The notes: generated by a model from the sequence alone, not told the origin. A stretch of DNA of 50,424 nt from Gammaproteobacteria bacterium (GCA_028293745.1 JAQGOF010000048.1:1-50424), one strand, 5' to 3'. Shown: positions 8,818 to 17,476, counted from the first letter of the stretch. Numbers and translations are program-made.

Positions 8818-10044
8818 TCAATCATAGTCAATCGGCAGAGGAGCGGGGAGTAACAAGGTCGTCGTGAATCCCGGCACGGGCGGGGTCATCCAACGACGAG
8901 TCCGCGCGCGACCGAATGACTGCACCTTGCCTGTTGCCGCAAGCGAATCGAGGGCCCGCTGCACGGTGCGCTGGCTCGTTCCAAGAGCAAGCGCAAGGGC
9001 CGAGCTCGACCACGATTCACCGTCGGCGAGGAAGGCGAGCACCGCCGCATGCTTCTCCTCGACGGGCCGCGCCAGAACCACTACCTCGCGTGCGCGGCGC
9101 GGCGCCAGCGCAAAACCTCGCTTCGTCGCGCTCACGTCGGCCAGCGTCCGAAGCACCGTGCGAAGCCGCCCTATTTCGACTCGCAACCGCGCGCGATGCG
9201 ATTCATCGGCGACCTTCGATCGGAATGCGCGCGCGACGAGCGTGTCCCTCGGTACGTCTCCCGGCCACGCTTCACCCAGCGCGCGTGCGAGCGCGAACAA
9301 CACCGGGCGCTTTGCGAGCGAGACGACCTTGCTTTCGTCACGTACCACATGACGGCAAGCGTCCACGACGAATGCTTTCGACGCCAGCAACGCTTCGACC
9401 TCCTCAAGTAGGAGGAGTCGCTCCTCGCCACTCGCAATCAGGCGCGCAGCAGGCGTTTTCAGGACGAGGAATGCGCTTTCGACCTCCGCCGTCAGCGCAG
9501 GGATACGTGCGTGGCGCGCTGCGCGCTCGGCCCGAGTGAGCGCATCGCGCGCCGCCTTCGTCCGGAGGCGCCGCATCGCGATCCCCGCGACCACCAGCTC
9601 GTGGGCGGTCCTCAGCGCGGGAGGGAAGGGTGCCGGGTCGAGCTCTGCGAGCGTACGCTCGGCCTCCTCGATGCGCCCGACCAGCAGGAGGCGCCGGACC
9701 GTGAGATAGCGCGCATGCGCGGCGTTTACCCGGTCGCCGTGCTCTTCCAGCGTCGCCCGCGCCGCGTCGAGCGCCTTCGCAGGCCAGCCCAAGTCGCGCG
9801 AGACGAGCGCGATCTCGGCCTCGGCGACGACGCACCTCGCGCGGGCCACGGCCTCTTTCGGACCGAAGGCACGCGCAGCACTTCGCAGGAGAGCCTTCGC
9901 TCGAACGAGATCACCGAGCTGCGCCATCGCCAGGCCTCGAAGCGCCAGACCAGGCGCGTCGTCGCGCAGGGCGACCCGCTTCAATGCGCCAAGGGGATCA
10001 CCCGCAGCGAGTGCACGCGCCGCGGCAGTGATCAGCGAGTCCAT
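8818..10044 (-). CDS. TPR-like regulator with C-terminal winged helix-turn-helix
   Basis: This 408-residue protein is mostly helical and Ala/Arg-rich. Residues 1-200 look like degenerate tetratricopeptide hairpins (alternating amphipathic helices such as RAKALLRSAARAF and EEAERTLAELD). The region around 265-320 resembles a transcriptional-activator-type helical domain (RLRVEIGRLRTVLRTL). Residues of about 330-395 form a winged helix: an alpha helix, then SSALALALGTSQRTVQRALD as the recognition helix, then a basic wing (SFGRARTRRWM). I read it as a DNA-binding regulator; the family has no name I can give with confidence. It is co-transcribed with the propeller gene and divergent from the DUF899 gene, with a small dyad in the 96-base gap, so it probably controls one or both. 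The very Arg/Ala-rich composition hints at transfer from another high-GC lineage. Confidence 0.7.
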   Translation of the reverse strand: MDSLITAAARALAAGDPLGALKRVALRDDAPGLALRGLAMAQLGDLVRAKALLRSAARAFGPKEAVARARCVVAEAEIALVSRDLGWPAKALDAARATLEEHGDRVNAAHARYLTVRRLLLVGRIEEAERTLAELDPAPFPPALRTAHELVVAGIAMRRLRTKAARDALTRAERAARHARIPALTAEVESAFLVLKTPAARLIASGEERLLLLEEVEALLASKAFVVDACRHVVRDESKVVSLAKRPVLFALARALGEAWPGDVPRDTLVARAFRSKVADESHRARLRVEIGRLRTVLRTLADVSATKRGFALAPRRAREVVVLARPVEEKHAAVLAFLADGESWSSSALALALGTSQRTVQRALDSLAATGKVQSFGRARTRRWMTPPVPGFTTTLLLPAPLPIDYD

Positions 10045-10093
10045 CGGAATCCCGTCACACTTGTAACTCCCATCGTTCGATACCCGGCGCTTA

Positions 10094-10108
10094 GGCTATC
10101 TCATAGCC
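10094..10108. promoter_or_regulatory. Candidate operator dyad between regulator and DUF899 gene
   Basis: A perfect six-base inverted repeat, GGCTAT-CTC-ATAGCC, sits midway in the 96-base gap between the divergent regulator (start 10044) and the DUF899 gene (start 10141). The position fits an operator for the adjacent winged-helix regulator. The short length makes chance occurrence possible. Confidence 0.4.
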
Positions 10109-10140
10109 AACAACCACCCAGAGAGAAGGAGAGAAGAGCG

Positions 10141-10926
10141 ATGACGAAGCACATGACCGGGACACGTAAAGAGTGGCTCGGAGCGCGGCTCGAGCTGCTA
10201 GAGGCGGAGAAGGATCTCACGCGGCGCAGTGACGAGCTGGCGCGGCGGCGGCAGGAGCTGCCGTGGGTTCGGATCGACAAGGAGTATCGATTCGATAGCG
10301 ACGCGGGGAGCGCCTCGCTGCCAGACCTCTTCCGAGGGCGCTCGCAGCTCCTCGTCTACCACTTCATGTTCGGGCCCGACTACAAGGCGGGGTGCCCGTC
10401 CTGCTCGGCGATCGCGGACGGGTTCGATCGCCTCGTCGTCCACCTGGCGAACCACGACGTCACGCTTTCGGCGGTGTCGCGGGCGCCTCTCGTGACACTT
10501 AAGGCGTACAAGCAGCGGATGGGCTGGAGCTTCCCCTGGGCGTCCTCGATCGGCGGGGACTTCAACTTCGATTTCAACGTCTCGCTGACCCAGGAGCAGC
10601 AGCGCGAGGGGGCCGTCGAATACAACTACCGGCGCGAGCCAGCGTGGACGGTAAGCGGGATCGGCGACTCACTGACGAAACTGGGCGAGGGACCTGTCGC
10701 CGAGATGGCGGCGATGACCGGAACCGACGTGGCCACGTACACGCGCGAGAGGCCGGGCATGAGCGCGTTCGTGCTCGAGGATGGCGCCGTGTACCACGCC
10801 TATTCCACCTATGCGCGCGGACTGGACGGCCTCTGGGGCATGTTCCAGTGGCTCGACCGCGCGCCCAAGGGGCGCAACGAGACGGGCATCTGGTGGCGCC
10901 GCCACGACGAGTACGACAAGCGCTGA
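10141..10926 (+). CDS. DUF899 thioredoxin-like protein
   Basis: The 261-residue protein matches the DUF899 family: the N-terminal EWL.AR..LL..EK.LTR block, RGRSQLLVYHFMF at about 65-77, the redox motif CPSC near residues 84-87, and the C-terminal GLDGLWGMFQWLDR segment followed by WWRRHDEY. The fold is thioredoxin/AhpC-like, so a role in thiol redox chemistry or peroxide handling is likely, but no DUF899 substrate is established. The ATG at 10141 follows a purine-rich GAGAGAAGGAGAG leader that includes a good ribosome site, which decides the start over earlier in-frame codons. It is divergent from the regulator-propeller pair and ends before a strong hairpin. Confidence 0.9.
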   Translation: MTKHMTGTRKEWLGARLELLEAEKDLTRRSDELARRRQELPWVRIDKEYRFDSDAGSASLPDLFRGRSQLLVYHFMFGPDYKAGCPSCSAIADGFDRLVVHLANHDVTLSAVSRAPLVTLKAYKQRMGWSFPWASSIGGDFNFDFNVSLTQEQQREGAVEYNYRREPAWTVSGIGDSLTKLGEGPVAEMAAMTGTDVATYTRERPGMSAFVLEDGAVYHAYSTYARGLDGLWGMFQWLDRAPKGRNETGIWWRRHDEYDKR

Positions 10927-10989
10927 GCCAAGTCGTGGGCGTCGTCCGCGCAACCGTGGGATGGGAGATTTCATGACCCTTGCGGTTGG

Positions 10990-11018
10990 GACCCTTGAGG
11001 GCGTAACCCTCAAGGGTC
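10990..11018. terminator. Strong 12-bp hairpin between convergent genes
   Basis: A perfect twelve-base inverted repeat (GACCCTTGAGGG, loop CGTAA, CCCTCAAGGGTC) lies in the 199-base gap between the stop of the DUF899 gene (10926) and the stop of the convergent XRE regulator (11126). There is no T-tract on either side, so it is not a textbook Rho-independent terminator. It could still act as a two-way transcript end or mRNA-stabilising structure. I see nothing else in the gap. Confidence 0.65.
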
Positions 11019-11125
11019 GGCACGTCCAGGCAACGGCCGCTGTAAACCAACATCTTGTTCCCGCGGGGCAGGGCGCAGCAGCGCTGTCTCACCGGCGAAC
11101 TGGTCGCCAAGTCGAGTTGAAAGAC

Positions 11126-11986
11126 TCAGGCTGCGAGCGAGCGGCACACTTCGGCAGTTGAATCGTCCGCGGGGAAAAGACACTCGATGCGCAGCTCGTC
11201 GATTGTCACGTCCCGCGAGGCACCGAAGGTGGAGAAGGTAGAGAGAAACTGCAGCTGCGTACCGTTCATGCGAAATACGGTCGTGAGGAGAGGTAGCGCA
11301 GTTGCGCCGGGATCGCGAGTCCGCCAGCCGGCGGGAATGCCCGGATAGGCCAGCACCTCATCGAGCAGGGCGCGCGCTTTTGCATCCGAGGGCGCGGCGG
11401 CTACTTCGTTGTGCAGATGTCGAATCAGCTCGCCGGCGACTTCTTCCCAGTTGGCAACGAATGGGCGCATGTCTTCGGGATCGAAGACCTGGCGCATCAC
11501 ATTCCCATGACGCGGGGGCCCGCCGCGCATCCGGCCGAACAATCGCAGTAGTGCGTCATTGGTCAACAGCACGTCCCAGTGTCTATTCGTGACCAGGGCG
11601 GGATAGGGTTCCTGTTGTTTGAGGATGAATTCGATGGCGCGCCGCACGGGCGCCATCTGCGCCGTCGAAAGGTCCGTCTCGGTGTATTTTGCCGCGTAGC
11701 CTGCCGCGAGGAGCAACGTATTGCGCTCCCGCAGGGGCATCTCCAGCGCATCCGCAAGTCGCGCCACCATGTCCCGGCTCGGCTGGGCCTTCCCTGTTTC
11801 AACACAGCTCAGGTGCCGCGCCGACATTCCCACCTCGAGCGCAAGGTCAAGCTGACTCAGCCGTCGCGCGGCCCGCCACTCGCGCAGCAGTGCGCCCACA
11901 TGGCTGGAGGGTGAGGGCGGTGGGGGTGAAAGGGTCTGGTTGGCGTGCACGCCCGGCATGATAAGGTCCCACCGCGAAAACTCCAT
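11126..11986 (-). CDS. XRE-family regulator with MmyB-like ligand domain
   Basis: This protein of up to 286 residues carries a Cro/CI-type helix-turn-helix at about residues 30-90 (VGALLREWRAARRLSQLDLA, then MSARHLSCVETGKAQPS). It is followed by the MmyB-like (PF17765) sensor domain with NRHWDVLLTNDALLRLFG, VFDPEDMRPFVANWEEVA and the closing FSTFG.srDVTIDELRIECLFPAD block. Members are transcriptional regulators whose C-terminal domain resembles PAS-like ligand-binding folds; the ligand is unknown. An alternative ATG at 11959, giving 277 residues, has a GGTGGGA ribosome site seven bases upstream and may be the true start. The gene diverges from the MutS-like gene and converges on the DUF899 gene across a strong hairpin. 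Confidence 0.9.
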   Translation of the reverse strand: MEFSRWDLIMPGVHANQTLSPPPPSPSSHVGALLREWRAARRLSQLDLALEVGMSARHLSCVETGKAQPSRDMVARLADALEMPLRERNTLLLAAGYAAKYTETDLSTAQMAPVRRAIEFILKQQEPYPALVTNRHWDVLLTNDALLRLFGRMRGGPPRHGNVMRQVFDPEDMRPFVANWEEVAGELIRHLHNEVAAAPSDAKARALLDEVLAYPGIPAGWRTRDPGATALPLLTTVFRMNGTQLQFLSTFSTFGASRDVTIDELRIECLFPADDSTAEVCRSLAA

Positions 11987-12054
11987 GACGTGCTCTGGTC
12001 TTGGTCCGCTATGGCGCCGCCGGCCCGGGCCCCTTTCCGGTATTCTCCGCCCCC

Positions 12055-13848
12055 GTGCCCCCCGCCAACGCCTACCGCCAACGCCTCTCCCTCTGCGAAG
12101 CCCAAGTAACCCGCCTAGATAAAGTCCTCAACAACTTCGCCACAGCCCGCCTCTGCCTGGCAGCCGCAACCCTCATCGCCGCCGGGTTCTCGTTCTTCGG
12201 GCACTCCTTCTCCCCCGCCTGGCTCCTCACGGGCGTCGTAGCATTCGCCGCCCTTGTCATTGCGCACCAGAACGCACGTCGCACCCGGTCCCGCGCCGAC
12301 CGCGCAGCAGACTTCTACCGAAAAGGCCTGGCCCGCATCGAAGACCGCTGGGCCGGTACCGGCCAGCAAGGCACCCAATTCGACGATCCTCACCACGTCT
12401 ACGCCTCCGACCTCGACCTGTTCGGCAGCGGGAGCCTGTTCGAGCTCCTCTGCACCGTCCGCACCCGCATGGGAGAAGAGCGTCTCGCACAATGGCTAAA
12501 GTCCCCCGCCTCCCTCGATGTAATTCGTGAGAGACAAGCGAGCATCACCGATCTCAAAGACCGCCTCGATGTTCGCGAAGAGCTCGCCGTCATCGGCGAG
12601 CACGCGAACGTCGGCATACATCCGGCCGCGCTACTGCAATGGGCCGAAACACCCAACAAGCTCGTATCGCCGTGGATCTTCCCGGTCGCCGTACTACTGC
12701 CCATTCTCGCGATCGCCTGCGGCATCCTCTGGGCTGCGACCGGGATCGGCACACCGTTTTTGCTCGTTCTGCTGGTAGAAGTCGGCATCCTCGCCGCACT
12801 TCGCCGGCCGGTGGACGAAGTTCTCAACGGAAGCGAGACCGCATTCGAAGATCTGCGACTGTTTTCCGATCTGCTGATGCGCGTCGAGCGCGAACGGTTC
12901 ACCGCGCCACCGCTACAGGCACTCATGGCCAAGTTGTGTTCACACACACGCAAGGCCTCGCAAACCATCGCCAGTCTCGGCACCATCGTGAGTTTCGCAG
13001 GCTCACGGCGAAATCAAGCAATCTCGCTGTTTGCCATTCCGCTGATGTACACCCTGAACGTCGCGCTCGCCGCGGAAAGGTGGCGCCGTGTGCATGGAAA
13101 AGTGGTGCGAAGTTGGGTTGAGGTGAGCGGCGACTTTGAAGCGCTGCTGTCACTCGCTTCATACGCATACGAGCACCCTGATGACTCTTTTCCGGAGTTC
13201 GTCGACGGACCCGCTTCCTTCGCGGGCACGGACCTCGGTCACCCGTTGATTCCAGCAGCACGCTGCGTGCGCAATGATGTCAGCATCACCGGTAACGTAC
13301 GTATTCTGCTCGTCAGCGGTTCCAACATGTCCGGCAAGAGCACATTGCTGCGCACCGTGGGCATAAACACCGTGCTCGCGATGGCCGGCGCGCCCGTCCG
13401 CGCCCGCTCTTTGAAGCTCACAGAGCTGCAGATTGGCGCCAGCATCCGCATCAACGATTCACTGCACGACGGCAGCTCGCGCTTCTACGCGGAGATCACC
13501 CGGTTGCGCCAACTGTTCGACCTGGCCGGCCATGGCCCGCCCGGCCATGGCCGGGCGCTACTGTTCCTGCTGGACGAGCTGCTCCAGGGAACGAATTCCC
13601 GGGATCGGCTCAGTGGGGCGGAGGGGATCGTGCGTGCATTCGTCGCACGAGGGGCGATCGGACTGATCAGCACTCACGATCTTGCGCTGACCAATATTTC
13701 CGGCTTGCCGGCAGGGGCGGTGCGCAACGTCCATTTCCAGGACGAGCTGTGCGATGGCCGCATGACCTTCGACTTCAAACTTCTTGATGGCGTAGTGACC
13801 AAGAGCAATGCAATGGAGCTGATGCGCTCCATCGGACTGGAAGTATGA
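12055..13848 (+). CDS. Membrane-anchored MutS-family ATPase (short MutS homologue)
   Basis: The 597-residue protein has a MutS domain V at its C-terminus: Walker A GSNMSGKST at about 421-429, a conserved NDSLHDGSSRFYAEI switch, Walker B LFLLDELLQGTN at about 502-513 and the STHD motif. Unlike MutS it lacks the mismatch-recognition and connector domains. It has hydrophobic hairpins near residues 35-75 and 205-250, so it is probably tethered to the inner membrane. Such proteins are annotated as MutS-related ATPases and are not expected to do mismatch repair; their role is unknown. The GTG at 12055 is chosen because upstream in-frame sequence (back to a TTG at 12001) is GC-rich and lacks protein-like character, but no strong ribosome site marks it. 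The next gene overlaps the stop by four bases (ATGA). Confidence 0.85.
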   Translation: MPPANAYRQRLSLCEAQVTRLDKVLNNFATARLCLAAATLIAAGFSFFGHSFSPAWLLTGVVAFAALVIAHQNARRTRSRADRAADFYRKGLARIEDRWAGTGQQGTQFDDPHHVYASDLDLFGSGSLFELLCTVRTRMGEERLAQWLKSPASLDVIRERQASITDLKDRLDVREELAVIGEHANVGIHPAALLQWAETPNKLVSPWIFPVAVLLPILAIACGILWAATGIGTPFLLVLLVEVGILAALRRPVDEVLNGSETAFEDLRLFSDLLMRVERERFTAPPLQALMAKLCSHTRKASQTIASLGTIVSFAGSRRNQAISLFAIPLMYTLNVALAAERWRRVHGKVVRSWVEVSGDFEALLSLASYAYEHPDDSFPEFVDGPASFAGTDLGHPLIPAARCVRNDVSITGNVRILLVSGSNMSGKSTLLRTVGINTVLAMAGAPVRARSLKLTELQIGASIRINDSLHDGSSRFYAEITRLRQLFDLAGHGPPGHGRALLFLLDELLQGTNSRDRLSGAEGIVRAFVARGAIGLISTHDLALTNISGLPAGAVRNVHFQDELCDGRMTFDFKLLDGVVTKSNAMELMRSIGLEV

Positions 13849-15782
13849 CGCAACGCGCGCTGATCGCTGAGAGCGTGGGTGGCCTGGGTTTTCGTTCCGT
13901 GTGGGGTCCGGTCGCCGACGTGATCATCTTCATTGCCGCGACCGGTCAGGGTATGCGGCTGGCAAACGCGCATCTCGTGAGTTTCGCCGTCGCCACCATC
14001 CTGAACTACTTCCTCATAGTACGCCGTGCCGCAGCTGCCGCCGGGCGCAGCACCGATTGGCGATTGCATGTTCATCTGCTCGTGGTGAGCTTGTTTGCAG
14101 TGTGCTTGCGTGGCGCGGTACTCGGTTTGTTGACCAATGTATGGGGCTGGTCCGAGCACGTTGCCATCATGTTGGCGGCTGTCGCGGCAATGGCCCTTGC
14201 ACTGCCGGGTTACACCCTGGCGGTCAGGACGACCACCTGGACACTCGGCGGCGGCGAGCAGCGGCGCCGCATGGCGATGTATCTCGTCGTCATAGGATTT
14301 CTGTTGCGGCTGGTCTATATCACCCAGGTCGAGTTGCTTCCCGAGGACTCCTACTACTGGAATTACGCGCAACATCTGGACCTCGGATATCTCGATCATC
14401 CACCGATGGTCGCGTGGCTCATCTGGCTCGGCACCGCCGTGTGCGGTGATTCGGAATTTGGTGTGCGCATTGGCGCGTTGTGTTGTGCAGCCGTTGCGTC
14501 GTTTTTCGCGTATCGGCTGACGCGCAATCTGTTCGGCAAGCCCAGCGCCGTGGTTGCGTTGGTGTTGATGCAGGTCCTGCCATTCTTTTTCCTGGCGGGA
14601 ATGCTCATGACACCGGATGCCCCACTCACCGCAGCGTGGGCGGGTACTCTGTATTTTCTGGAGCGCGCGCTGATTGCAGGCCAGCCGCGCGCCTGGCTGC
14701 TGGCAGGCGTGAGCATTGGCATCGGCCTGATCTCCAAATACACCATCGCAATGCTCGTCCCGGCAGTGGTGCTGTTCGTGATCCTGGACCCGCAGTCGCG
14801 GCGCTGGTTGTTGAGATGGGAGCCCTATGCGGCTCTCATCATTGCCCTCGTCATCTTCTCGCCGGTGATTCTGTGGAATGCGCAACACGAGTGGGCATCG
14901 TTCGCGTTCCAGACGTCCCGGCGGCTTGCAGAGGCGCCTCGATTCGCTCTCCACAAGCTGATTATTTCGGTGCTGGTCCTGCTGACGCCGACGGGCGTCT
15001 TGACTCTGCTGGTCTCCCGTTTCACTCGAGGCATAGCCGCTTCTGATGAAGCCGAAGGAGCCGACGCGTCACGTCGCTGGCTGTTCATCCGCCTATCGGT
15101 TCTCGTTCCGCTTTCCGTCTTCGTCGTGTTCAGCGTGCGTCATGACGTCAAAATCGATTGGACCGGCGCCCTGTGGCTCGGCGCGGTCCCGGCGTTAGCC
15201 ACATCAATAGTGTGGTTCGGGACGAAGGGCGCTCGGGGTATTCGCGCGTGGGTGTATTCAGCATGGGGACCGACGGCTGTCTTCATGCTCCTTCTTTATT
15301 CAGTGGGGCTGCATTACCTCGCGCTCGGACTGCCCGATGTGGGCTATAGCAGCCGCCTGGAACTCGTTCCCGTGGGCTGGCGCGATCTCGGCCGGCAGAT
15401 CAATGCGATAGCCGACGACATTCGCCGCCAGACCGGCATGGAACCCGTGATCGTCGGAATGGATCGGTACGAGCTGGCCAGCCAGCTCGCGTTCTACGCA
15501 CCAGACCACGCCCGCTCCGTTAAGGAAACTTCGAGCCGGAACCTCTTTGGCCAGAACGGCCTGATGTATGGCCGCTGGGCCTCGTCATTGGCAGTGGGCA
15601 ACCGGACGTTGATCCTCGTCGCCTGGGACCCACACGATATCTCGGACGAGCTCACCGCGCCGTATGTCGCGAGACTGGAGCCGCTGAAGGAAGGGGTATT
15701 GAACCGCGGCGGAACGGAAGTCCGCGATTTTCATTACCGGATCGCCCGCGGGCTGGCGGCTCAGCCGCTGCCACAGAGGTGA
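13845..15782 (+). CDS. GtrA-PMT_2 fusion: polyprenyl-linked sugar flippase/glycosyltransferase-like membrane protein
   Basis: The 645-residue polytopic protein joins two families. Residues of about 1-130 resemble GtrA, a four-helix membrane protein implicated in moving undecaprenyl-phosphate-glucose. From about 140 on it is a GT-C fold PMT_2/ArnT-like glycosyltransferase, with the luminal EDSYYWNYAQHLDLGYLDHP motif carrying the expected acidic residue and LISKYT after the fourth helix pair. About a dozen hydrophobic helices follow the signature. GtrA-PMT proteins transfer a sugar from a lipid carrier to a periplasmic acceptor; donor and acceptor are not evident. Often a GT2 sugar-carrier synthase is fused or adjacent, and none is seen here. 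The start codon overlaps the MutS-like stop by four bases, so the two are co-translated, an unexpected partnership. Confidence 0.85.
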   Translation: MTQRALIAESVGGLGFRSVWGPVADVIIFIAATGQGMRLANAHLVSFAVATILNYFLIVRRAAAAAGRSTDWRLHVHLLVVSLFAVCLRGAVLGLLTNVWGWSEHVAIMLAAVAAMALALPGYTLAVRTTTWTLGGGEQRRRMAMYLVVIGFLLRLVYITQVELLPEDSYYWNYAQHLDLGYLDHPPMVAWLIWLGTAVCGDSEFGVRIGALCCAAVASFFAYRLTRNLFGKPSAVVALVLMQVLPFFFLAGMLMTPDAPLTAAWAGTLYFLERALIAGQPRAWLLAGVSIGIGLISKYTIAMLVPAVVLFVILDPQSRRWLLRWEPYAALIIALVIFSPVILWNAQHEWASFAFQTSRRLAEAPRFALHKLIISVLVLLTPTGVLTLLVSRFTRGIAASDEAEGADASRRWLFIRLSVLVPLSVFVVFSVRHDVKIDWTGALWLGAVPALATSIVWFGTKGARGIRAWVYSAWGPTAVFMLLLYSVGLHYLALGLPDVGYSSRLELVPVGWRDLGRQINAIADDIRRQTGMEPVIVGMDRYELASQLAFYAPDHARSVKETSSRNLFGQNGLMYGRWASSLAVGNRTLILVAWDPHDISDELTAPYVARLEPLKEGVLNRGGTEVRDFHYRIARGLAAQPLPQR

Positions 15783-15922
15783 GGGAACGACAAAGTCATT
15801 GAACCCTACCGCCCAAGCTCCCATCTAATGTAAACCCGCCCTGTCTCTGTGCGTTCACATCTAGGCAGTGGATGGCCAGGTGTGTTGCACTGCGTTCCGG
15901 GTGACCGCTCGAGGTTTTCGTC

Positions 15923-16495
15923 ATGATCAAGCAGCTTTTCGTGTCCGTAGTGGCGGGTTCGGTGGTCTGCGGGCTCGCTGCCTGCAGCTCGCTGCGGGTG
16001 ACATCGGACGTCAATAAGTCGCTGGCTGGCTCGGTGAAGTGCCAATCGTTCGACTGGGCGGGCTCCTTCCATGGCAGCAGCGATTCCCTGCGCAGCACGA
16101 TCGCCAACCCGGTGAACGAGGCGCGGTTGCGCTCGGCCATACAGTCGAATCTGACCACCGCTGGTGTCCACCCGGCGACGGAGCACCCCGATTGCCTGGT
16201 TGGGTACGGGATCGGCGCGCGAAACGTCGTCGAAGGCGGTCCCTACGGCTACGGCGGTTGGGGTTGGGGCGGCGGTGTCGGCTGGCGCCACGGCTGGTAC
16301 GGCGGCGGGTGGGGCTGGGATTACCCCTATGTCTACCAGGAAGGTGTTATCGGCGTAGACATCTACGACGGCAAGTCCAAGCAGGCGCTGTGGCACGCCT
16401 CGGTGGACCAGAACCTGGTGGGTGCGACGGGCGAAAAGGCCGAAAAGAAGATCCAGGACGCGGTGGCCGCGATCTTTACGAAGTATCCGCGCTAA
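15923..16495 (+). CDS. DUF4136 lipoprotein with Gly/Trp/Tyr-rich insert
   Basis: This 190-residue protein has a lipoprotein signal peptide with lipobox LAAC (Cys21) and matches the DUF4136 family: an early VTSDVNKS block, a central F.W segment, HPDCLVGYGIG, and the C-terminal LWHASVDQ...KIQDAVAAIFTKYP. The domain is associated with the outer or inner membrane, and its function is unknown. Residues of about 105-135 form a Gly/Trp/Tyr-rich stretch (GGWGWGGGVGWRHGWYGGGW) that interrupts the domain, a common low-complexity insert in the family. The ATG follows GAGG at the expected distance. It stands alone between the GtrA-PMT gene, 140 bases upstream, and a convergent membrane gene, and is followed by a hairpin at 16498-16518. 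Confidence 0.88.
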   Translation: MIKQLFVSVVAGSVVCGLAACSSLRVTSDVNKSLAGSVKCQSFDWAGSFHGSSDSLRSTIANPVNEARLRSAIQSNLTTAGVHPATEHPDCLVGYGIGARNVVEGGPYGYGGWGWGGGVGWRHGWYGGGWGWDYPYVYQEGVIGVDIYDGKSKQALWHASVDQNLVGATGEKAEKKIQDAVAAIFTKYPR

Positions 16496-16497
16496 CC

Positions 16498-16518
16498 GGC
16501 CACCAACCGCTGGTGGCC
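16498..16518. terminator. 8-bp hairpin after DUF4136 gene
   Basis: A perfect eight-base inverted repeat (GGCCACCA, loop ACCGC, TGGTGGCC) begins three bases after the TAA of the lipoprotein gene and lies before the stop of the convergent DUF6328 gene. There is no T-tract, but the position suggests a two-way terminator. Confidence 0.6.
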
Positions 16519-16546
16519 CGAGGCCGCTGACGGCCAGCATGGGCGG

Positions 16547-17476
16547 TCAATGTCGCATCGGCACCGCGGCGGGTCCCACGTGCCGCCTGAGAAACAGGGG
16601 CAGCAGGAACCACAACGCCATGAGCAGCGCGAACGCCGCAGCCGCTCCGGCAAGCGCCGCCACGCCTTCGCCGAACAGAATAGTCAGTGCTACCCACAGG
16701 TCACAGGAGATCGCCACGGCGAGCGGCAGCAACGCGATCGTGATCAGTAGCGAGCCTGCAGAATGCAGCCGCGGGTCATCGGCACCGCCGAATGCGATGC
16801 GATGAATGGCTGCCGGGCAGATGAGCAGAACGATGGCGAGCGCGAGGCTGAGCAAAGCCGCGAGATGAACGGCTTTCACCTCGGGCGGCAATCGGTCGAA
16901 GGCCTTGCTCAACATGACGACGAGTTGGAAGCCGACGAGGGCCTGTGCACCGGGCAGGATGACCCGCGCCTCGGTCAGCAGCTGATCGATCTTCGTGTGC
17001 AACGATGTCTTTTCGTGTTGCATGGGAACCCCTTGAGGATTCGCCGACCATCTCCTTCGCAGGCCAATGCCGAGCGCATACCAGCCGAGGAGTGCCAGGA
17101 CGAATATTGCAATGGAGAATACTGCGGCCAACAACGGGCCGAACTGTCCGCTCGTCGCCACAAACACATCGCAACCAATGCCGCCGGCCAGCGGTAGCAA
17201 CGCAAGCTGTGCATACCAGCGTGCGGCCGCATATATGCGCAGCGTGGTCTCGCCGCCGTCCACCATCCGATGTTGACACGGGACGGCAATCATCAGGCCG
17301 AGCGCCACGACCATCAGCCCCAGGCCGGCGGCATCGACCATGCGGCCCGCGGCCGGCAGCGCAGCAGAATTATCCTGAAACAACCCCTGGAACTGGAAGC
17401 CGAACAGGACTTGCACGCCGAGCATCTGCATCCGCAGTTCGTCCAGAGAAACCTTCAGCACCTGTTGTAGTTTCAT
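16547..17476 (-). CDS. Membrane protein with two tandem DUF6328-like domains
   Basis: The 309-residue protein is built from two copies of one unit of about 140 residues. The first has LDELRMQMLGVQVLFGFQFQ at about 11-30, the second LTEARVILPGAQALVGFQLV at about 168-187. Each copy continues with a helix, a short periplasmic or cytosolic loop, AA(I)HRI or CQHRM, a HSAG or TLRIYAAA segment, and two more helices ending in a basic LRRR. The repeat organisation and motif match the DUF6328 family, normally found as one copy. Eight membrane segments are predicted by eye. Function is unknown. The ATG at 17476 is divergent from the SDR gene, with an imperfect dyad between them. Confidence 0.75.
   Translation of the reverse strand: MKLQQVLKVSLDELRMQMLGVQVLFGFQFQGLFQDNSAALPAAGRMVDAAGLGLMVVALGLMIAVPCQHRMVDGGETTLRIYAAARWYAQLALLPLAGGIGCDVFVATSGQFGPLLAAVFSIAIFVLALLGWYALGIGLRRRWSANPQGVPMQHEKTSLHTKIDQLLTEARVILPGAQALVGFQLVVMLSKAFDRLPPEVKAVHLAALLSLALAIVLLICPAAIHRIAFGGADDPRLHSAGSLLITIALLPLAVAISCDLWVALTILFGEGVAALAGAAAAFALLMALWFLLPLFLRRHVGPAAVPMRH

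Noticed and set aside
9511..10140. Possible N-terminal extension of the DUF899 gene by 210 residues
   Set aside because: Runs antisense through the regulator gene; the ATG at 10141 has a strong ribosome site and matches the family start.
13674..14954. Open frame of 426 codons on the minus strand
   Set aside because: Antisense to the MutS-like end and GtrA-PMT gene; Gln/His/Arg-rich shadow product.
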